Shown here: one piece after another, positions 59,306 to 64,000 of the stretch
Layout of the letters: each line of letters opens with the position of its first letter
Numbering within the stretch: position 1 is the stretch's first letter
NCBI RefSeq assembly: GCF_002734285.1
Contig: NZ_NSEA01000011.1
Location: forward strand, 226,982-290,981
Direction of reading: 5' to 3'
Source: Fredinandcohnia onubensis
GTDB taxonomy: Bacteria > Bacillota > Bacilli > Bacillales > Bacillaceae_L
DNA length: 64,000 nucleotides
The notes under the pieces: generated by a model
Database searches by the model: none
Told to the model about the DNA's origin: nothing
What the model saw: the letters and a program-made list of their open reading frames with translations, nothing else
Translations under genes and position numbers: made by a program

Positions 59306-60724
59306 TTAAATTGTAGCTGTTTTATCTTTTACAACTTCGTAATTTTCTCCGTACTTTGCACGCTTAATAAATTGACCTGCTCCTAATTTTCCAACAAACT
59401 TCTTATCACGGACAACAAATTCTCCTCTAGAAAGAACGGATACTGGTTCTCCGGTAAATTTCATTCCCTCAAATGCGCTGTAATCAACTGCCATATGGTG
59501 AGTCTCGGCCGAAATCGTCCGCTCAATATTCGGATCAAAAATGACAATATCAGCATCTGCACCGACTGCTATCGTGCCTTTCTTTGGATACAACCCAAAC
59601 AGTTTTGCCACTCTAGTAGATGTTAGATCTACAAATTGATTAAGTGAAATTCGTCCCTTTTTTACACCTTCTGAGAATAAAACAGTTAATCGGTCCTCAA
59701 TCATTGGACCTCCATTAGGAATTTTAGAGAAGTCACCTAAACCAAGCTCTTTTTGTCCTTTAAAATCAAATGAACATTGATCTGATCCAAACGTTTGAAG
59801 TTGTCCTGTTTTCAATGCAGTCCACAACACCTCTTGGTTCCACTTTTCTCGTAGTGGAGGAGACCAAACGTACTTAGCTCCTTCAAAATCTGGCTTTTCT
59901 AAATAGGTTTGATCAAGGACTAAATATTGAGGGCATGTTTCTCCCCATACATCAAATCCTTTTTCTCTTGCTGCTGTGATTGCTTTTACAGCATCTGCAC
60001 AAGTAACATGAACAACATAAAGTTGAGAATTTGCAAGTCCTGCAAAGGTTGCAGCTCTTTCTGTAGCCTCCCCTTCGATTTCCTGTGGTCTTGTTAATGC
60101 ATGATAGATTGGATCTGTTTTTCCTTCACTTAATGCCTTTTTCACAAGATAGTCAATGACATCACCATTTTCAGCATGAACCATGACCAGTGCTCCTAAA
60201 TCTTTTGCCACAACTAATGTTTTAAATAAAGTTTCATCATCTGCCTGAAGCACATTTTTGTATGCCATAAATACTTTAAAGGATGTGATTCCTTCATTTT
60301 CGATCACGGATGGAAGCTCATTTAAGACAGCATCCGATACCTCTCCGATAGAGAGATGAAAGCCGTAATCAATAACTGCTTTCCCTTTTGACTTCTGATG
60401 CCATGTTTGAATTGCATCTTTCAGAGGTTCTCCTTTATTCGATAAGCAAAAATCTATAACCGTCGTTGTTCCTCCAAAGGCAGCTGCAATTGTTCCGGTT
60501 TCAAAATCATCTTTAGAGACTGTTCCTCCGAACGGCATTTCTAGATGAGTATGCGGATCAATTCCGCCTGGAAAAACATAGCATCCATTTGCATCAACTA
60601 CTTCTGCACCTTCAGTCGGAAGATTTTTCCCAATTTGACTTATGACACCGTTCTCCACAAGAATTTCTGCTTGATAAGTATCTGTTGCTGTTACAATTGT
60701 TCCATTCTTGATCACTTTTTTCAT
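59306..60724 (-). CDS. hydA: Dihydropyrimidinase (hydantoinase)
   Basis: A 472-residue amidohydrolase. Metal ligands appear in GGIDPHTHLEMPFGG (HxH near 58), the carboxylated Lys region FKVFMAYK near 150, VHAENGD near 182 and YVVHVTC near 237; FGSDQCSF supplies the Asp near 315. It hydrolyses dihydrouracil/dihydrothymine to N-carbamoyl-beta-alanine (or the methyl analog). GGGGG precedes the ATG. Third gene after preT and preA, spacing 31 bp. Length and motifs are those of bacterial D-hydantoinases. Confidence 0.96.
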   Translation of the reverse strand: MKKVIKNGTIVTATDTYQAEILVENGVISQIGKNLPTEGAEVVDANGCYVFPGGIDPHTHLEMPFGGTVSKDDFETGTIAAAFGGTTTVIDFCLSNKGEPLKDAIQTWHQKSKGKAVIDYGFHLSIGEVSDAVLNELPSVIENEGITSFKVFMAYKNVLQADDETLFKTLVVAKDLGALVMVHAENGDVIDYLVKKALSEGKTDPIYHALTRPQEIEGEATERAATFAGLANSQLYVVHVTCADAVKAITAAREKGFDVWGETCPQYLVLDQTYLEKPDFEGAKYVWSPPLREKWNQEVLWTALKTGQLQTFGSDQCSFDFKGQKELGLGDFSKIPNGGPMIEDRLTVLFSEGVKKGRISLNQFVDLTSTRVAKLFGLYPKKGTIAVGADADIVIFDPNIERTISAETHHMAVDYSAFEGMKFTGEPVSVLSRGEFVVRDKKFVGKLGAGQFIKRAKYGENYEVVKDKTATI

Positions 60725-60755
60725 CCAAAGTCCCCCTCAAAGAACGAAATCCCTT

Positions 60756-62039
60756 TTATTTTACAGAGTCAATTTTACAACTAACTGCACCAAGTGCCGC
60801 CTGACGCTCATTCCATGTCATTGGAGGTAATCCACTTGGGACTTCAACCATATCAATCGCTCCATCAACAGGACATACAATCGAGCACAAATTACAACCG
60901 ACACAGTCTTCCTCTCTTACTTTTAAAATGTTGTAGCCATTTCCGTCCTTAAGCATGTCGATACATTGATGTGATGTATCTTCACATGCAATATGACATT
61001 TATTACAGTTGATACAAACATCATTATTGATCCTCGCTACAATTTTATAGTTAAGGTCAAGGTCACCCCAGTCAGAATATCTAGGCACTGTTTTTCCAAC
61101 GATATCCATAACTGAAGCAATCCCTTTTTCATCCAGATAATTATCTAACCCTTCAATCATGTCCTCAACAATCCTAAAGCCGTGATGCATAGCAGCGGTA
61201 CACACCTGAACCCCTGATGCTCCCATCAACATATATTCAACTGCATCCTGCCATGTTGAAATTCCACCGATTCCTGATATTGGAATGTTGATATGTGGGC
61301 TTCTTGCACATTCAGCAACCATATTAAGAGCAATCGGCTTTACAGCTGGACCACAATATCCACCATGCGCACCTTTACCCCCGACATGTGGAATCGTATT
61401 CCACGTGTCTAAATCAACTCCTGCTAAACTATTAATTGTATTAATCATACTAATGGCATCGGCTCCCCCTCTAGTAGCAGCCTCTGCGGTAGCTGTGATA
61501 TCTGTAATATTTGGAGTAAGTTTCACAATAACCGGTGTTTGTGCAACTTCTTTTACCCAATAGGTTTGTTGTTCTACCAGTGAAGGTACCTGACCGGATG
61601 CAGAACCCATCCCTCTTTCTGCCATACCATGTGGACATCCAAAATTGAGTTCTAGTCCATCTACACCTACATCTTCCACTCTCTTTACGATTTCATGCCA
61701 CTTTTCTTGTTTTGGTTCAACCATTAGTGAGGCAATGATTGTATGATTGGGAAAGAGCTTTTTTGTTTCTTTAATTTCTTTTAGATTCACCTCTAATGGA
61801 CGGTCTGAAATTAATTCAATATTGTTAAACCCTGCTACTCGTTGCCCATTAAAACTAACAGCTCCAAACCTGGAAGTGACATTTAAAATGGGGTCACCTA
61901 ATGTTTTCCATACTGCTCCACCCCAGCCTGCATCAAATGCCCGTTGCACTTGGTATCCGGAATTTGTTGGAGGAGCAGAAGCCAACCAAAATGGATTAGG
62001 CGATTCTATACCTGCTAAATTTATTCGTAAATCTGCCAT
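60756..62039 (-). CDS. preA: NAD-dependent dihydropyrimidine dehydrogenase subunit PreA
   Basis: A 427-residue protein. The FMN TIM barrel (NPFWLASAPPTNSGYQVQRAFDAGWGGAVWKT... ELNFGCPHGM, residues 15-320) is followed by a two-[4Fe-4S] ferredoxin domain with CINCNKCHIAC and CVGCNLCSIVCPVDGA near 345 and 385. With PreT it reduces uracil/thymine. The ATG is 30 bp below preT with AGGAGG before it. The fusion of dihydroorotate-dehydrogenase-like barrel and ferredoxin is diagnostic of PreA. Confidence 0.96.
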   Translation of the reverse strand: MADLRINLAGIESPNPFWLASAPPTNSGYQVQRAFDAGWGGAVWKTLGDPILNVTSRFGAVSFNGQRVAGFNNIELISDRPLEVNLKEIKETKKLFPNHTIIASLMVEPKQEKWHEIVKRVEDVGVDGLELNFGCPHGMAERGMGSASGQVPSLVEQQTYWVKEVAQTPVIVKLTPNITDITATAEAATRGGADAISMINTINSLAGVDLDTWNTIPHVGGKGAHGGYCGPAVKPIALNMVAECARSPHINIPISGIGGISTWQDAVEYMLMGASGVQVCTAAMHHGFRIVEDMIEGLDNYLDEKGIASVMDIVGKTVPRYSDWGDLDLNYKIVARINNDVCINCNKCHIACEDTSHQCIDMLKDGNGYNILKVREEDCVGCNLCSIVCPVDGAIDMVEVPSGLPPMTWNERQAALGAVSCKIDSVK

Positions 62040-62069
62040 AGATATGCCTCCTTTTGACCTTTTCGTTTT

Positions 62070-63440
62070 TTACACGATTTCGGAAACTGCACCAAACATG
62101 ACCTTGTGAATCGCATATGCCGCATCCTTACCTTGCTGTGCGGCTGAAACAACCATTGCTTCTCCTTGACCCTTTCCAAAAATCACATCGCCACATGCAA
62201 AAACCTTATTATTGGATGTTTGGAGGGTTTCTTGATTAATTTTCACAACTCCACCATCATGCTCAAGACCAAATTGTTCAATAAGCTCTATATATCTTGT
62301 TTGACCAATGGCTTTAATGACCGCATCAACCTCTAAGATGAACTCAGAGCCCTCAATTGGTACAGGACGTCTCCGCCCATCTTTATCCGGCTCACCCAGC
62401 TCCATTTTGATGCATTCGATTGCTTTAACACGTCCTTGTTCGTCACCAATAATTTTTTTAGGCGCTGTTAGCCATCTAAATTCAACACCATCCTGTTTGG
62501 CAAATTCATATTCAAAATCATAGGCAGTCATTTCTTCAATCGTTCGTCTATAGAGGATTTTTACATTTTCCGCTCCCAATCGGACTGAACATGTGGCTCC
62601 ATCAATTGCTGTATTTCCTGCACCAATCACTACAACCTTCTTACCTAAGAAGCGGTCTGAAATTGGCTTTGTTTTTGTTTCTTTTACAAAATCGATTGCG
62701 TCATAAACTCCATCCAATTCCTCACCATCAATACCAAGAGAAGGCACCTTTGACATACCAATTGCTAGAATGACAGCATCAAAGTTATTAAGAATTTCAT
62801 CTACAGAAATATCCTTTCCAACTCTAGTATTGGTTCGGATTTTTACATCTAAGCTTTCTACCTGCTTAACCTCCCAGAATGATATATTCTGTGGAAGTCT
62901 AAATGAGACAATTCCGTAAGTGTTTAAGCCTCCAGCTTTTTCCGCTGCCTCAAAAATAGTAACATCATAGCCGAGTAAACCAAGTTCTCTTGCTGCCGAA
63001 AGTCCAGCAGGCCCACCCCCAACAATCGCAACTGATTTTCCATTTTTCTTACCTGGTTCGAAAAGTACTTGTTCATTTCGTATGGCCCAGTCTGTTGCAT
63101 ATCTTTGTAAATTACCAATCATGATAGGTTTTGTGGAATGATTTAAAACACAGGCACCCTCACAAAGTTCCTCTGTTGGGCAAACCCGAGCACAGCTAGC
63201 TCCGATAGGATTGGATTTCATAATGGTTTTTGCTGATCCTTTTACGTTTCCAGAAGCAATTTTTTTGATAAAGGTAGGGATGTCAATACCGGTAGGGCAG
63301 GCAGTAATGCAAGGGGCGTCATAGCAATAAAGGCAACGATTCGATTCTTCAATAGCTTCGCGGTTAGTTAATCCAGGGTTCACTTCATTGAAATTCATTT
63401 TTAAATCCTGATATGAAATTCTAGTGTTTGAAAGACTCAT
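62070..63440 (-). CDS. preT: Dihydropyrimidine dehydrogenase subunit PreT
   Basis: A 456-residue FAD protein. The N-terminal iron-sulfur part (CLYCYDAPCITACPTGIDIP, CARVCPTEELCEGAC) is followed by VAIVGGGPAGLSAARELGLLG (FAD, near 136) and KKVVVIGAGNTAIDGA (NAD(P), near 270). It takes electrons from NADH and passes them to PreA. ATG at 63440 follows AAAGGAGG; an open frame 19 codons further up runs through the promoter. First gene of the pyrimidine operon; an inverted repeat and a cre site lie just upstream. Confidence 0.95.
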   Translation of the reverse strand: MSLSNTRISYQDLKMNFNEVNPGLTNREAIEESNRCLYCYDAPCITACPTGIDIPTFIKKIASGNVKGSAKTIMKSNPIGASCARVCPTEELCEGACVLNHSTKPIMIGNLQRYATDWAIRNEQVLFEPGKKNGKSVAIVGGGPAGLSAARELGLLGYDVTIFEAAEKAGGLNTYGIVSFRLPQNISFWEVKQVESLDVKIRTNTRVGKDISVDEILNNFDAVILAIGMSKVPSLGIDGEELDGVYDAIDFVKETKTKPISDRFLGKKVVVIGAGNTAIDGATCSVRLGAENVKILYRRTIEEMTAYDFEYEFAKQDGVEFRWLTAPKKIIGDEQGRVKAIECIKMELGEPDKDGRRRPVPIEGSEFILEVDAVIKAIGQTRYIELIEQFGLEHDGGVVKINQETLQTSNNKVFACGDVIFGKGQGEAMVVSAAQQGKDAAYAIHKVMFGAVSEIV

Positions 63441-63465
63441 AGATTTACCTCCTTTATATAGTGGA

Positions 63466-63499
63466 AGTTGCAATATCATAAGGCCACAACATTGCAACT
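63466..63499. promoter_or_regulatory. 9-bp inverted repeat in the preT promoter, candidate PucR-type site
   Basis: AGTTGCAAT (63466-63474) and ATTGCAACT (63491-63499) are perfect inverted copies separated by 16 bp. The element begins directly below the TTATAT -10 element and covers the expected start site, so it looks like an operator. Whether PucR or another factor binds is unknown. Confidence 0.72.
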
Positions 63500-63530
63500 A
63501 TATAAACCTACAAATAGAAAGCGTTTTCAA
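63500..63530 (-). promoter_or_regulatory. Promoter of the preT operon
   Basis: Minus-strand TTGAAA (63530-63525), an 18-19 bp spacer and TTTATA/TTATAT (63506-63500). The -35 lies inside the cre site at 63515-63530. Confidence 0.65.
63515..63530 (-). promoter_or_regulatory. cre site (CcpA) over the preT -35
   Basis: TTGAAAACGCTTTCTA fits the cre consensus WTGNAANCGNWNNCWW. Overlap with the -35 implies catabolite repression of pyrimidine degradation. Confidence 0.78.
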
Positions 63531-63686
63531 TTAATATTAGTATTAACTACTCTTTTTTATGACTAAGCAGGAGCAGTTGTCCGAAAAATATGAACTTTAT
63601 GTCTATTTTACTTATTAACTAGTACGATTGCATTATACAGAGTGTTAAAAGATAAAAGCTGTTTTCTACTCATAATGTAAAAGACC

Positions 63687-63745
63687 AAAAAAAAAGAGCG
63701 AGAGATTTAAGCCACAATGAATAGTAGCTTTTTAACCTCCGCTCT
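63687..63745 (-). terminator. Probable terminator of the acetyltransferase gene
   Basis: AGAGCG and CGCTCT arms are separated by about 39 nt and followed on the minus strand by nine T residues. An alternative pairing AGAGATTA/TAAATCTCT exists. The long loop makes the call uncertain. Confidence 0.5.
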
Positions 63746-63755
63746 GTTTAATCTC

Positions 63756-64000
63756 TTATACATGAATCTCTTTGATAATCTTCGCTGGATTCCCTCCAAC
63801 AACAACATTATCAGGGATATCTTTCGTGACAACCGCCCCGGAAGCGATGACAACATTATGACCGATCTTCACTCCAGGATTGATGATGGCTCTTCCACCA
63901 ATCCAGACATTGTCCCCAATCGTTACAGGCTTACCGAACTCTCCAGCGGTGACTCTTTCAACTGGATGTAACGGGTGAGTTGCAGTATAAATGTGAACAC
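63756..64000 (-). CDS. Maltose O-acetyltransferase-like protein, C-terminal part
   Basis: The minus strand encodes the last 81 residues of a left-handed beta-helix acetyltransferase: [71 protein letters not shown]. The hexapeptide repeats and this ending are typical of the Maa/LacA/NodL group, which acetylates sugars with acetyl-CoA; the His in THPLHP is the catalytic base region. The 5' half lies beyond the window. Confidence 0.9.
   Translation of the reverse strand, partial: VHIYTATHPLHPVERVTAGEFGKPVTIGDNVWIGGRAIINPGVKIGHNVVIASGAVVTKDIPDNVVVGGNPAKIIKEIHV

Noticed and set aside
1-64000. CRISPR array or defence island
   Set aside because: The tandem arrays have no unique spacers between identical repeats and no cas or other recognised defence genes are present.

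Overview
The window looks like a chromosomal segment of an endospore-forming Bacillaceae (Bacillus sensu lato). It is AT-rich, carries strong GGAGG-type ribosome binding sites, many hairpin-plus-T-tract terminators, a BirA-type biotin operator, a TPP riboswitch, CcpA-type cre sites, a KinB-like sporulation kinase and a CotF-family coat gene cluster matching the B. subtilis yraG-yraF-adhB / yraE-yraD layout. No rRNA, tRNA, CRISPR array or intact insertion sequence was seen. The species is not determinable from this sequence alone.

Layout. 1-3.8 kb: a LacI-controlled minus-strand unit (LacI regulator, MBL hydrolase, SDR, BtpA-family protein cut by the window edge) with three GGAAACGTTTCC operators. 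3.9-8.4 kb: polysaccharide deacetylase, cold-shock protein, then a twin-arginine PhoX-type phosphatase with its own TatA/TatC pair and a CxxH/CxxC protein. 8.7-14.2 kb: bioY-bioB under a BirA operator, a secreted subtilase, a FAD/Rieske oxidoreductase. 14.3-20.9 kb: a 52-bp tandem array, a pRiA4b ORF-3-like protein, an Rpn/PDDEXK protein, and an ECF sigma - membrane protein - ABC transporter operon. 21-29 kb: aspartase, an atypical SDR, an EamA exporter, a relP-type alarmone synthetase operon with TetR regulator and three operators, and a divergent MFS / XRE-TPR pair with twin operators. 29-33 kb: coat gene cluster, trhO. 33-42 kb: KinB-like kinase, a ParA remnant, methyltransferase, nitronate monooxygenase, riboswitch-controlled thiM-thiE-thiD, DUF421, PadR-HAAS pair. 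42-50 kb: peptidase pair, two more tandem arrays, quinone-oxidoreductase-like enzyme, UDG-like protein, kynureninase with an Eis-like acetyltransferase, small membrane and secreted proteins.

50-63.5 kb holds a complete set for using pyrimidine bases as nitrogen source. PreT/PreA reduce uracil or thymine, HydA opens the dihydro ring, the M20-family amidohydrolase releases beta-alanine, an omega-aminotransferase converts it to malonate semialdehyde using pyruvate, MmsA oxidises the semialdehyde, and alanine dehydrogenase regenerates pyruvate and frees ammonia. A UraA-type permease and a PucR-type activator complete the set. A cre site overlaps the preT -35 region and a 9-bp inverted repeat lies just below the -10. 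The window ends inside a maltose O-acetyltransferase-like gene.

The least explained elements are non-coding. At least four intergenic tandem arrays with different sequences share a period of 51-53 bp, and there are two structured intergenic elements. The relP operon, with three TGACA-N3-TGTCA operators and a 39-codon leader gene, is the most attractive regulatory observation.
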